DNA of 64,000 bases from Notospermus geniculatus (Eukaryota; Nemertea; Pilidiophora; Heteronemertea; Lineidae): assembly GCA_002633025.1 (NCBI GenBank), contig NMRB01001988.1, positions 68,261 to 132,260 on the forward strand. The letters are read 5' to 3'. The position numbers and the translations under genes are program-made. Each line of letters opens with the position of its first letter. Position 1 is the stretch's first letter. The notes beneath the pieces are model-generated. The model was given only the letters and a program-made list of their open reading frames with translations, made no database searches and was not told where the DNA came from. Below, piece by piece: positions 44,639 through 56,883 of this stretch.

Positions 44639-45370
44639 GGCCATCAGAGCGATTGGCAAATTAGAGGGGTCCTAACCGGAACGAAAGTTACCTATTAACC
44701 TTGGCGAATTGACAGTCCGTAAAGGTACATGTACCTCTCCCCTCTGACTTACGAATCTCAGGTTTTAGTTTCAGTGGCCATCCACAAACGGCATTAGATG
44801 CCACCAAAAATTCTTTCTCGGTGTAGACGTGTCTCTCCTGTTACATAGGCGGCAGTGGGTTATCTGCTACTTAAGTAGTAACTGAAATGGACAGTTTCGA
44901 CCTGAAACATCACTTTTTGGCTGCCTTGCCTTTAATAACCTTCCTCCTACATGTCCTATTCTAACTTCGTGGTATTCTAAGCCACACTACTAAGAGCTAG
45001 TCGGAACAGGTTACACAATATTAGCCCTAATATTATCGCATATCGCGCAAGAACTTGCTTGGATAAAAGACAATAATTGTAGCCCATGCGTCATTTTGAT
45101 GAGCTTTCGATTGGTTTTACGCTGCATGGTCAAATTTGTCCCTTTTTGACGTTCATCCCAATGTCCTATCATCACCCCATAATCTATCTATTATTTGTAA
45201 ATCCATACGGAGCTGTACACGGTCAGTCAAAGTTAACGACCGTAAAATGAGCCGTGACAAAATCACAAAGGTACGAGTCACAACGTTTCTTTATTGGAAT
45301 AAAAAAATTTCTAATGATGTTAAATTGCAGAATTCAGGGTAGGCCGGACATCTCGACTTAAAAGACAAAG

Positions 45371-46413
45371 CCATCAGCTGCCAGCCTTGTAATGTTCCTT
45401 TTAAAACGCCCACGATTTCTGATAAGTCCTCTAGCCGGTCCCACTTGCTTCTTTCCACGTTGTAGTTTCCATCTTCAATTCTGACTGAAAGCATTCTCCA
45501 CGCAAGTCTTGTTGAAGATTTTGTGATCGTTTTTAGTAAAAGTAAATTTCGTAAAAGTATCCAAAAATGCTTCATTCACAACACATTGCTTTGACAAGGG
45601 ACACCCTCCTTCATGGGAATTTTTAGTGGGACTTGGCTGCACGGACCTCGAAGTCCGACTTCGACCACTTCACGTATTTTCTTTGGGGGGGGGGGGTGGA
45701 CAAGGGTGAAAAATCAAGTTGTAAATCGAGGTAAATGATCTCTAGTATGTTCTAGGCCTTTTAAAATCATTTGTGAATGGTTTAATTGTGCTCATCTACC
45801 TGTTTATTATAATACACACTCAATACGCGTAGGACTGTTTTCCTCCAAAAAATATTTACACATTATATATCTGTTAGTGAATTTTGCCTCCTNCCATCAG
45901 CTGCCAGCCTTGTAATGTTCCTTTTAAAACGCCCACGATTTCTGATAAGTCCTCTAGCCGGTCCCACTTGCTCCTTTCCAAGTTGTAGTTTCCATCTTCA
46001 ATTCTGACTGAAAGCATTCTCCACGCAAGTCTTGTTGAAGATTTTGTGATCATTTTTAGTAAAGTAAATTTCGTAAAAGTATCCAAAAATGCTTCATTCA
46101 CAACACATTGCTTTGACAAGGGACACCCTCCTCCATGGGAATTTTTAGTGGGACTTGGCTGCACGGACCTCGAGAAGTCCGACTTCGACCACTTCACGTA
46201 TTTTTTTGGGGTGGGGGGTGGACAAGGTTGAAAAATCAAGTTGTAAATCGAGGTAAATGATCTCTAGTATGTTCTAGGCCTTTTAAAATCATTTGTGAAT
46301 GGTTTAATTGTGCTCATCTACCTGTTTATTATAATACACACTCAATACGCGTAGGACTGTTTTCCTCCAAAAAATATTTACACATTATATATCTGTTAGT
46401 GAATTTTGCCTCC
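45371..46413. repeat. 523-bp direct duplication around a single N
   Basis: 45371-45892 and 45894-46413 are nearly identical, with a handful of substitutions and small indels, and N at 45893 is the only spacer. This is most simply two haplotypes or overlapping contig ends joined in tandem. Confidence 0.85.
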
Positions 46414-47625
46414 TGCGTTTTTGTCGCGTGGTCACAGTATGCCAAGTATAGGTTCACCCCAGTGGTCCCAGCAGTCACACAGCATGGCCTTCGTCTATTG
46501 ACAGAGTTAGAAATAAGACTAGCATACTACCATGGATTAAACCTGCGTGTGGTAGAATATTAGGGCCTAGGGGAGATTAGAATTCGATTTAATACAGCAA
46601 TGAATAGGATTTACTGAGTGAAAATTATTTGCAGGCGTAGATTATCAGTAAGTAAGTATCCTGCCTGGTTTTTTTTAGATAATCGCTTTAGAAAGTTCGT
46701 AAAACGCTTTGAGCGACAAAGAAAAAAAGAAAATTTATTATTTTCCTACAAAATTGGTTGTAATAAATAGGCCTAGTGGTACATGTATATGATACTTTTG
46801 TACACAGGTTGTATTTATTATATTTACACCACAAAATGGGCACGAAAAAGACATGGGACTATCACAGTTAATGCAGTCATTTAACGCGGGGAGGCGCTGT
46901 ACGCAATACAGAAATGTCGCAGTACAGCCAAACGGAAGGCGAGCAGTACAGCTGTATATTTTCGAAATGAAAATTCAGTGATATTTTTTTCTGTTTTTCT
47001 ATTATTTTATTTTTGGGGCGGGGGCAAAAGAAGAAACATTTAAAAAATTCGAATTTAGTCCTTGTGCTAGTCAGGACGGCGCACGGACATGATGGAACTG
47101 CATGTATACGAAAACAAACGTACATGTACGAAGTTTTACCATAAATATATTGATACCGTATATTTTTATGGTTTTATGTACAATGACCCAAAAGAGGACC
47201 AGTGATCCTCTACTCGGATTTAAAAAAACAGAAATCTGTAACTTGGTGTGCAAGTTTGTAATGTATGATGTTGCCTCCACAAACAATGTGCATGTCAGAC
47301 TCATTTGACATGTTTGAACCAAGTCATCAAGGGCGATGACGATGGCAATTGTAACAAAGGACAATCAAGTTTACATGAATCATTTCCCTTTTTCGCGACT
47401 CAAGTGGCGGAGTGCGTCCTCTGAACAAAGCGAATGCCAAGACCGAGGCGTATAAACAGGTGACAAGTCAGTCGCAGACCCTGCCGCCGACAATCCGGCG
47501 TTCAGTGTCCCCCTTGAAGGATGCTTGACCGTCCTGGTGCACTCGACAGCGCGACAATTGCAATAATCACCTAAATCTTGAACTGTACGTTTGGACAATG
47601 ATGTCTTCAGTTCGACGCTAATCAC
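46414..47625. other. Unassigned stretch
   Basis: No gene or repeat structure recognised beyond AT-rich tracts. Confidence 0.4.
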
Positions 47626-47922
47626 TTGGTATTATCCTACCAAATTATCCGCTTTGAGAGGATTCGTGTAAAAGACAGATTAAAGGATAAAAAGTTGAAT
47701 GTTTTTCTAAGGCGTGCTCCGAAAGGTAAACAATTGCTGAGACTTGACACGATTTTTGGAAATCTGCGCAAAATCCTTGACAAAAAGGAACATATTCTTT
47801 TGGGCGATTTCATGGTTGTAGGATTGGCCAGTGCGAGACGAAACCCATTGTTTGTTTATGCACCTTACAATATCCATCACCTGGTGGACTTTGATAGGGG
47901 ATACTCGATTAAAACCAACTAA
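47626..47922 (+). other. 98-residue open frame, possible transposon remnant
   Basis: The frame reads RLDTIFGNLRKILDKKEHIL then LGDF. A long helix followed by ILLGDF recalls the endonuclease domain of LINEs (LLGDFN). No flanking domains are found and a dispersed repeat fragment follows at 47998. Weak. Confidence 0.2.
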
Positions 47923-47997
47923 ACAAGCTCGTTAGTGAAGACCTGTGGCATCACAAGTGAAGGAACCGAAGAAAATTGATAAATTTTTATCCAATAA

Positions 47998-48115
47998 AAA
48001 GCACAAAAAACGACACACAAAGTGATACAAAACAGAAGTCGTCTTCCGAAGCTCTCAAATTTTCGATCCCAACCGGGGTCTTCCTCAGGCACTTTACAGT
48101 AGAGATTCCAGAAAA
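47998..48115 (+). mobile_element. Fragment of the CCCCAACCGGGGTCTTCCTCAG repeat
   Basis: ACGACACACAAAGTGATAC, then TTTTCGATCCCAACCGGGG. Same family and orientation as the left arm at 33318. Confidence 0.65.
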
Positions 48116-48399
48116 GACTAAGAGTTATCGATAAATTTTTGGTACAAATACAATGTCGTTGCTTTCCGTTTCTTTGCAACAATGGCCGATATGGAAAATT
48201 TGGAAATTGCAATTGGACATTTTCTGTCGTTCATATGCAACAACTCCCACTTTTTTGCCTGATACAACACCTTATGCTCTAAAAAAGCAACCGGTGGTTG
48301 TCAAGTTTAGTCGGGCTTCGAAGTATCAGTTGAACTTTCATCAGCTTGAAAAATGCTCAAGTCGATCAACCATCAAGTATGGACTGAGATATAACTAGG

Positions 48400-49585
48400 A
48401 TTCGAAGCCTTTCGCGTAGGTGGCGCTAAGCATTATCGGACAGGAAGCTGACCTTCAGAAAAAACTGTCTCCGCTGTTTGTTATTCTTGTATTTGGCCTC
48501 AAAATTGAGTTTTTTTCACTCTTCTTAACAGGCTTTCCCTCTGAACAAAATATTTCAAGTCTATTGCCGCATTTATTTTTAACTGCAAACTTCTCTCGCA
48601 CTTCGAATTCTTATAATATAGTTCACTCTGATGACGATGTATTAGACAGGTAATTGTCGTCAAGGCGAGGTTTTTCAAGAATTGGGTCTATTGGAAAATT
48701 GATATTGAACGCAAATTGACAGGATTAAGGTTTCGAGTGCACTTTTAGTTTAGGTGCATGATTGACGTTTTCACGTTGTCACTTGATCAGGAAGAGTGGA
48801 GATAAGAGTCAAACTCAGACACTCTGGAGCACTGGGTCGCGGCCTTCTATTCGCTTCATTCCAGTACTGTCAGCACGGATAGATCTGTCCCGCGTAGTTC
48901 TTTCACACAGTATCCTGAATTCTCAGGGTCATCTTCTTTGGCAGATTCTTCCCAATGTTCTTCGGCTGTGCTGTAGAGAATTCGTTTTGTATAAGAGTGA
49001 CATGTGGGGTAATCGTCATTCAACATGATCGAAGTATTCACAACATCCTAGGCTGCCTGTAGATGACGAAACAGGCTGAAAGGTGTTGGGGAAAAAACGG
49101 TCCAGAAGGGCATCATTCATGTCGTCGCAAAAATGTGGACGGTTGTCATCTCTTTGGACAGATCGGACATCAAACCGTGCCGTAGCTCTGATTTGGGGCT
49201 CCTGTGTTGCATTTGAGGGACACTAAATTAATTTCAGACCTTTTTCTCTCTATGTAGGCCATATTTGTACTACAAAATTGACCTCAGATGCTGATTAAGG
49301 AATTTCATGCAGTTTTACCTTCGAAAATTGAAGATGGTGAAATTCCAGTTTCCTTTCTAAGTGGCCTTTGTTCGTCGCATAACATTACGTAAGGGCATGG
49401 CACTGTAAAAAGAATATTCTCCCTCTTCCCACGGCTCTGATTTCTTAACCTTGCAAAGCGTGTGACCTGACCAGTCAATAATATTGGCAAATCAGTCAAT
49501 TTTCTCTATTTGGTAATCGATTATATCAAAAATTATATTCAGTGAGACCTGTTGCCGCAGTCATGGCCGAAGCCCCTTTCCATTT
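48400..49585. other. Unassigned stretch
   Basis: No recognisable gene, repeat or RNA. Confidence 0.4.
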
Positions 49586-49599
49586 CCTAACATCATTGC

Positions 49600-50045
49600 T
49601 CGTCAAGCAAGGTGTAGCAGGCAGTGGCGAGGCGTATTTGTAGTGTAGCAGTCAGTTGAATGTTATCAGTGAGTGCGACACCCTGCTTACGAGGCGCATT
49701 TGTAGTGCAGCACTGAGTTGAATGTTATCAGTGAGTGCGACACCCTGCTTGTCAAGCAAGGTGTAGCAGGCAGTGGCGAGGTATATTTGTAGTGTAGCAG
49801 TTAGTTGAATGTTGTCAGTGAGTGCGACACCCTGCTTGTCAAGCAAGGTGTAGCACTCAGTGGCAAGGTGTACTTGTAGTGCAGCACTGAGTTGAATGTT
49901 ATCAGTGAGTGCGACACCCTGCTCGTCGAGCAAGGTGTAGTAGACATTTGGGATGCGTATTAATTTGTAGTGTAGCATTGAGATTAATGTTATCAGTGAG
50001 TGCGTCACCCTGCTCGTCAAGCAAGGTGTAGCACGATGATAATTT
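49600..50045 (-). repeat. 87-bp minisatellite, open on the minus strand
   Basis: GCGACACCCTGCT anchors lie at 49675, 49737, 49824, 49911 and (GCGTCACCC) 50002. The main spacing of 87 bp equals 29 codons, so the minus strand reads YTLLDKQGVALTDNIQLSAA-type units without a stop across 49652-50104. Each unit contains a CTTGTCAAGCAAG palindrome. No start, splice or domain evidence supports a protein. Confidence 0.8.
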
Positions 50046-50283
50046 TTTTCACTCTCTGCTACAATGAATTTAGCAAACAATTTAATTTTCACCGAGTGCG
50101 ACATACCAGTTTCGCGTACAACACTGAGTGCATCATTCAGAATTTGCTCTTTTAGTGACTGCTACATTTGTCCCCAATATATTACGATCCAAATGCCTTT
50201 GTAGCAATCTCTTTTAAATTTCTACGATGTACTTCATCGTTGTAGTCACAGATGTTTTCCATTCATCAATAAGATTGCCGGTC

Positions 50284-51042
50284 ATTAGATTCACCTATGA
50301 TAAAAATTTGGAGGTGATCCCGTCATTAGGCCACATAAAATAAATAACTTGTTTCTCATCAGAACATTGGTGAAGGTAAGGTCCGTCAGGGCAATTTATA
50401 TTTTATATTTTATATTTAAATTTCCAGGAATTTTACGGAGAAAGATAGACCAGGGCAATTTATAATTTTCTTTTTGAAGAAAATGTACATCAAAGTGCAA
50501 CAGTTCGGGGTCATGAAGGTGGATCCGGGAAAAGGGAGACCACACACACGTGGCAAATTCAGGCCTGTCACAACTGTTTACAACCTGGCAGTGTCAGGTT
50601 GCCAGAAGTGACTTTTTACACATCATGCTGCCCTGGAAAATGAGTGTTTTTTATCTTTGAAAATACAAATTTTTATTCAGCTGTGTTTATTTTGTCAGGC
50701 CGGCCCATTTATAATTTATATTTTGAAAATATAAAATATAAAAAAATATCCATCCGGCACGAAAAATCCGTCCGGCCGCTGATGAGAAACAAGTAATTTT
50801 TTTTATGTGGCCTTAGTTCAGGAGTTATTGCACTTTTTGTCTTTTTGGTTTCCGCCACCTGGTGGCCAAGCTAAGAGTTCAATCAGACCGAAACCTGGTG
50901 TGATAGGTCATCTGACCTAGGGGTATATATGTACCAAGTTTCAGATCAACAGCTCCAGCGGTTACGAAACGTGCCCTGCTAACGGACAACGACGACGACG
51001 GACGCAGACCCAAGACAAGAGCTCACCCCAAGTGAGCTAAAA
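50284..51042 (+). mobile_element. Long GTGAGCTAAAA-ended repeat, copy 1 (interrupted)
   Basis: It contains GTCATCTGACCTAGGGGTAT, CCAAGTTTCAGATCAACAG and a run of ACGACGACGG, ending AAGTGAGCTAAAA. It is split by a 484-bp insertion at 50329-50812. Copy 2 follows directly. Confidence 0.75.
50329..50812. mobile_element. 484-bp MITE nested in the GTGAGCTAAAA repeat, TTA target duplication
   Basis: The ends GGCCACATAAAATAAATAAC and the complement of GTAATTTTTTTTATGTGGCC extend through CTTGTTTCTCATCAG (about 34 bp). It is flanked by TTA at 50326-50328 and 50813-50815. Copies 2 and 3 of the host repeat have the uninterrupted site GTCATTAGTTCAGGAGTTAT. Confidence 0.9.
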
Positions 51043-51909
51043 TGAAATGGTCCATGGACCATGTGCTCACCCGCTTGAACATAATGACAGAGACAGGTAC
51101 ATGTCAGTTATGAGCAATCTTGGTCAAGTCATTCCCAAGTTTCAGGACTTCAATGATTTTGGGGTTATGCCACCTGGCGGCCATATTTTAAACTTCACAT
51201 GCACATAAAGGTCATCTAGAGGGAGCCACACAGCACATTTGAGCGCTCTGGGTCAAGTCGTTCCTGAGTTATAGCACATTTGATGATTTTCCGGTTACGC
51301 CACCTGGCGGCCATATTGGAAGTTTAATCAGGCTGAAATTTGACGTGCTTGTAAAGGTCATCAAGAGGGAGGTAAGTATCAAGTTTGAGCACTCTGGGTC
51401 AAGCCGTTCCTGAGTTTTAGGACTTGGATGATTTTCAGGTTACGCCACCTGGCGGCCATATTGGATGTCTGATCGGGCCGAAACTTGGTATTTTTGAAGG
51501 TACCCCTCTAATACACGTTTATGCAAGATATGAAGACTCTCGGTGAAATAATTAAGAACTATGGCAGGTTCGTTACTTTTGTCGAACTTTGACCTCTGTG
51601 ACCTTGAAAAGAAGGTCAAATCAAAAACCCGTTACATATGTTATGTATCCTAATTAGATACACCTATGATAAAAATTCGGATATGATCCAGTCATTAGTT
51701 CAGGAGTTATTGCACTTTTTGTGTTTTTGGTTTTGGCCACCTGGAGGCCAAGCCAAGAATCGAATCGGACCGAAACTTGGTGTCATAGGTCATCTGACCT
51801 AGGGGTATATATGTACCAAGTTTCAGATCAATACGAAACATGCCCTGCTAACGGACAACAACGACGACGGACGCTAACTGACGACTAAAGCTCACAGGTG
51901 AGCTAAAAA
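51043..51909 (+). mobile_element. Long GTGAGCTAAAA-ended repeat, copy 2
   Basis: It begins GAAATGGTCCATGGACCATG and has tandem GCCACCTGGCGGCCATATT units (51170, 51300, 51445). It ends CTCACAGGTGAGCTAAAA. No coding frame is preserved. Confidence 0.8.
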
Positions 51910-52032
51910 GGACCACCCACATGTCACTGGGTCAAGAGCGAAGGTGACATTCTATTGGTTGTTGCACAAAATACTCCTCTTACTCTTCACACACGTCACC
52001 TTTCCTGAAAATACTAACCCAAACCTTCCATA

Positions 52033-52181
52033 AGGCCTGTTTACACATGCAACTAATGCAACTTCATGCAACTTGTTGCATAAACCTAATGAGAAAATTT
52101 CCTGCTTTACAGTAGTTTGCAACAAGTTGCAAGTTGCTGCAACTGGTAACTTGGTGCAACCTAGTGTAAACCGCCCTTTAG
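52033..52181. mobile_element. Fold-back MITE, AAGGCCTGTTTACAC ends
   Basis: The ends AAGGCCTGTTTACACA and AGTGTAAACCGCCCTT enclose TGCAACTT/AAGTTGCA units. Its layout is the same as the element at 30871. Confidence 0.8.
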
Positions 52182-52835
52182 CTGCAACGTTATAAACCGG
52201 AAAGGATATCTGCGTCAAGGTCACTGGGTCAAGATGAACATGATGAAAGGTCACATCGTGAATGGTGCACTACACTCTAATAAATGGCTTAACAAGTGGT
52301 TGAAAGTGGATTCCTTAAATAAATCTAGCTTCATTGCAAAGTTACAGCCCAGGGCTGGGTTGCACAAAACTCGTGTTAGCGCAAACTTGGTGTTAGGGCT
52401 AACTTTATGTTAAATGACGTAAAGTTAGCCGGGCCCAGAAGGAGTACACTCGGCCCCAGTGTGTATCCGACGTCCCGGTCTCACAGTGAGAAAAAATCGT
52501 ACTACTTTTCAGCCATTTGGCCAAAACGTACTATCCCTTTGCAAAAACTAGCACAAAAACCGTCTAAATTTTTATTCACACATTTTCCGTCTTATCCTGC
52601 ACCAGTAAGTTACATGGTAATCGTCTACTCTGTCATTCTTGTCTGGCCGGCCAAAATAGTACGATTTGCGACTACCTGATCCCCCACAAGTTGTACGAAA
52701 ACAATCCATCACTACGAGGCTGTTTATCACCTAGCTGTCAGTCATTTTAATTTGATACTTCTGTAGTTTATCTACCATGGATGTGATTACCTGGGATTGC
52801 ATAATGTGTAATTAAAGAGTGATGTGTGAATTTCC

Positions 52836-53022
52836 ACTCTCAATACCGGCCTATCCCATGATGCATCTTAAGTGTTTGACAAGTGTATGAGACGAGAAAT
52901 AGCTCGCAGACGAATGCCTGGTCAGTTGTAAACTCAATACAGGCCTATCCCATGATGCACCTTAAGTGTTTGACAAGTGTATGAGAAGAGAAATAGCCCG
53001 CAGACGAATGTCTGGTCAGTTA
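52836..53022. repeat. 94-bp tandem duplication
   Basis: CCTATCCCATGATGCA..TGGTCAGTT occurs twice with a period of about 94 bp and a few mismatches. Confidence 0.85.
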
Positions 53023-53189
53023 AAATCAGATGGTGTAAGAATTACAATGTTAGGGAGCCTGTTGGCGTTTACATTTTGCCAACATTGTGAAGTTTTGTAG
53101 TTTTTTAGACGTATAGACAGCGACGGGATGATCATTACCCAGTGAAATTAGTCACTCTCTTTTCACACAAACTCCCTTAGAATGAGGGN

Positions 53190-53922
53190 TCTCCTACACA
53201 CTGGCACATTTGGGGCTCAAAAGCCGGTAACAGCACTAGATGGCGCTCCACTGGATTCAGCCAATCACCACGCTTTCTCACTCATTAATTCCCGCGGAAA
53301 TTACTTCCAGGAAAAACCCAACCTCGGCCCCAGGGGTATAGTTCGCTCAGACAACCTTGGGCCACTCGCCATATTGTCAGAAAGCGAGCGAGGTTGGGAA
53401 ACCCCCAAGGACCCGTGCTGCCACCGTGCGGTCTTCACGACTGTTAATCTCTAAAAGAGCCAGACGCGGAGTGTGATTTACCGAACTGGTGAGCCCGTAG
53501 CGTCTGGCAAGCGAGACTAAGAAGGAGTTCCTACATGTACATATTGACCAACTTACTGACTGACAGATGGACTGAACCACATGATGTTTCTCTATATCCC
53601 TTTCAAACGAAACAGTTGATTCTGTAAATTTTATGTACATGTTACTGTCTCTGCAAAAAACCAGTCTAAGTTGCTAGGGAGTTATATAGGCCTTTATCAT
53701 ACCTGTTCATTTGCCACCAACAGACCGGTGTTTTTTATTCTGATTACACACTCAACATTGTTCAGCTACTTTGACAGGGTTTTCTCATAGACGGTCACAT
53801 ATTTAAAAAAGAAAACAGTATCCATTTACTTATATTTACTTATATAGGACTGTACATGTGAAAAGCTCCGACCCGTGGTTGACCATGATGTATGCACTGT
53901 GGTTCTGCATGAACAGTTTGAC
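53190..53922. other. Unassigned stretch
   Basis: Single N at 53189. No gene or repeat recognised. Confidence 0.4.
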
Positions 53923-54551
53923 CAATGGACTTCAAAGAAGCACCAATGGGTTTACTATTATAAATGTAGGTCAAAAACCTGATTGATACACTCTATTTTA
54001 CACTGGATGACTGTAACACACTGATCAACTCGTAAAACTCAATATTTATTGTGAGATCACAAACTGGACGCAAAGAAACCAACCGCCGCGTAGCGGCAAA
54101 TAAGCGAAGCTTGCTAATTACGTATGCGTTTCACAGCAATCATTTTGGCCTTGGACAGGAAACTTTGTCACCTGATACTGAATTTAAAAGAGTAAGACGG
54201 GCGTTCAAACCGAACAGGATCGGTGTGTATCTTGTGAGGCGAACTGATGTGAAAATTAGTCTAAAACGGGATCCAGCTATGAGTTTGAAGCGTTTTTTGG
54301 TAACCGTTTTTTGGTAGCCGGCGATGAATAATATATGACGTCCATCATCTGGGCCATAAATTATTCTCAGGGACGAAACTGCACGAAAAGGAATTTAGCC
54401 CATTTCGCTCGCGGGATATGTGACGTCACCGGTGGTGTCATTATCGCTTAGATTGGTACCAGATCCTTCCGCAAGGGGCTGGCTGTTAGTCCATTCTCAT
54501 GTTCTGATTCTTCAATCATGTTCAATTCTTAAATGCATAATATCATAGACA

Positions 54552-54609
54552 TGCTTTCGCTGCTTTTAAGAGAGAACGTTGCTTTTCTCTCTTAACGCAG
54601 CGAAAGCAT
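54552..54609. repeat. Perfect short hairpin
   Basis: ATGCTTTCGCTGC..TTAAGAGAGAA pairs with TTCTCTCTTAA..GCAGCGAAAGCAT across an 8-bp loop. Confidence 0.85.
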
Positions 54610-55316
54610 ACTTTATTAACAACATCGCCAGAAGGCCACATCATGGTAAACCCCTACAAAAGCGCCAACGGTTCAGTAATTCTGGATGGATGCACTCTAG
54701 TTTTTTAAATAGTCAGTACGATTCCACTGGATCATTGTTCACACTGATCAACTTGTATAATTCAATAGCAACAATTGTTTTACTTAAACTCATCCGCAAT
54801 GCCATAATGCTTTATTACAACAATTCCCCCCAGGTCCGTACTATTTCGTCATACAGGATTCAAATGGAATGGAAATCTTTCATGGGCACGTACACCAAAC
54901 GTTTTGTCAACCTACTTTTATCTTATTTGCACAATGATCAACTTGTAAAATTCAATATCACCAATGGTATGTATGTACATGTACTATGAGAGATCACAAA
55001 CCTGATTGATGCACTCTTGTTTATTTAGAGTCACTACGATTCCTTACACTTTACCACACTGTCACACTGATCGACTCGTAAAATTCAATAGCAGCATTAC
55101 ATAAAAATTACAAACCAAATTCCCACTTCATGCATAAATTTCCTTAAAGCTGAACCAGAAAAAGCAGTGCACAGGAGGTTTTAAAAAATAAGCCGCGCCA
55201 TCGCGTGGCGTATATGTCTAACAAGTGCCCATCCGCCATGTTCCAAACACATGTCGACTGCCTTCATTTTCTTCATGTTTTATTTCCAACTAGCTGGAAA
55301 TGTAGTGTAGAGATGC

Positions 55317-55470
55317 AATTTAGAGATCAGAGGATACTGTAGTTTCATAGATTTAAGACCGGTTCTGGATATGTAGAGATCAGAGGATACTCTAGTTTCA
55401 TAGATTTAAGACCGGTTCTGGATATGTAGAGATACTCTAGTTTCATAGATTTAAGACCGGTTCTGGATAT
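55317..55470. repeat. Three-copy minisatellite
   Basis: GATACTCTAGTTTCATAG, then ATTTAAGACCGGTTCTGG, repeats three times with 45-55 bp spacing. Confidence 0.9.
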
Positions 55471-56532
55471 TCTAGCGACGCCCATTCTGTATAACTTGTG
55501 TCAGGGTTCGAATCCATGAATAGAGCTGACCATGTATGATTGACTTCTTGCCTGCCCCTTTGTGCTATGTTTACATCACAATTCGTAAGCATTGCCTGGA
55601 CAACCGATGCCGAATGAGTAGGCCTACCGCACTCACGGACCTTGGGTTTGCATAACAACTAGCACGGATAACTAGACCCACCAGTAGGCCTATACGGGTA
55701 TTATTTGATCATTTCTGTGAATTACCCTGTTACGTCATGGTCCCCGAACGACAAAACCCAACAAAACCACAAATAGTAACCTGTTTATCCGTACTGACAA
55801 CCACACGTCACTTTCAGCCCACCACCACGAGTAGAAAATGTGCGCCAATGAACAACAAGAGACCGTGTGCCTATTCACGCTGTCCTGCATGGGGGCGGTC
55901 ACAGGCACTTATAATGAACTGACCTTAAATCTATTAAACTAGAGTATACATTAATACTGTACCGGTATACCATATGCACACCACTCTACATAACACAGAA
56001 CACCATGTATACACACGTGCAAAGAACAGAGGCCTCTCGCGGCTTCGTAAAGATGTTAACATGGTTTATTGTTCACGCTTTCGAACTTCCGGCGCAGTGT
56101 GGTAGAATTCACTGCTGTATTGCTGCACAAGATGGCGCCCATAATACATTCGAGATATTTATTGTTGCCCGACGGAAATTTCCTAAGTACGCTGTACAAT
56201 GGAAAATTATTGCAGTTTTTTATGCCTATCCACAGTATTCCTGCCAAATAATAATATTTTCCAATATGCCCATAATTTTTGGGCAGCTCAGCACTGCAAA
56301 ATTAACATGTATTGTAACACATTGCATTCAACACGATCTACATGTATCATGTCTATTGGCAAGTGGTGCATTATACGAAATGCATCTTATTTTTGCAGTC
56401 GCACCGACAATATTGAATTGAAACAATTTTCCGCATATAAAATTTGCGGATGTGATAGAAAATTAAAAAGTCCGCAAAAACTTCCTGTTTACAGTTCGAT
56501 GATGACGTCGATTGACTATGGGAGCAGCTCAC
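55471..56532. other. Unassigned stretch
   Basis: A 138-residue open frame at 56005-56421 (plus) has no recognised domain. Confidence 0.4.
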
Positions 56533-56883
56533 AAACTTGATTGATGCACTCTTTTGTATCAAAATAGTATGATTCCATACACTTCACGACAGTCACACAC
56601 TGGTCAAGTCATAAAATTCAATAGCACCAATGTTTTTACTATGAGAGATCACAAACTGGTTACTGCTATATCATTCCATACACTGGATTGACTGTCACAC
56701 TCCGTTCAACCCGTAAAATTCAATAGCACCAATGGTTTTACTACGAGAGATCACAAATTGGATGGATGCACTGTAATTTATCAAAATATTCACTATGATT
56801 CCATACACTGGACGACTGTCACACAAAACTGATCAACTCATAACAAACTGGACGGATGCACTCTAGTTCAAAAGAGTCACTAT

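Noticed and set aside
49652-50104. 150-residue protein from the minisatellite
   Set aside because: The frame follows from an 87-bp period. No flanking exon or independent domain is present, so it is reported only as a repeat.
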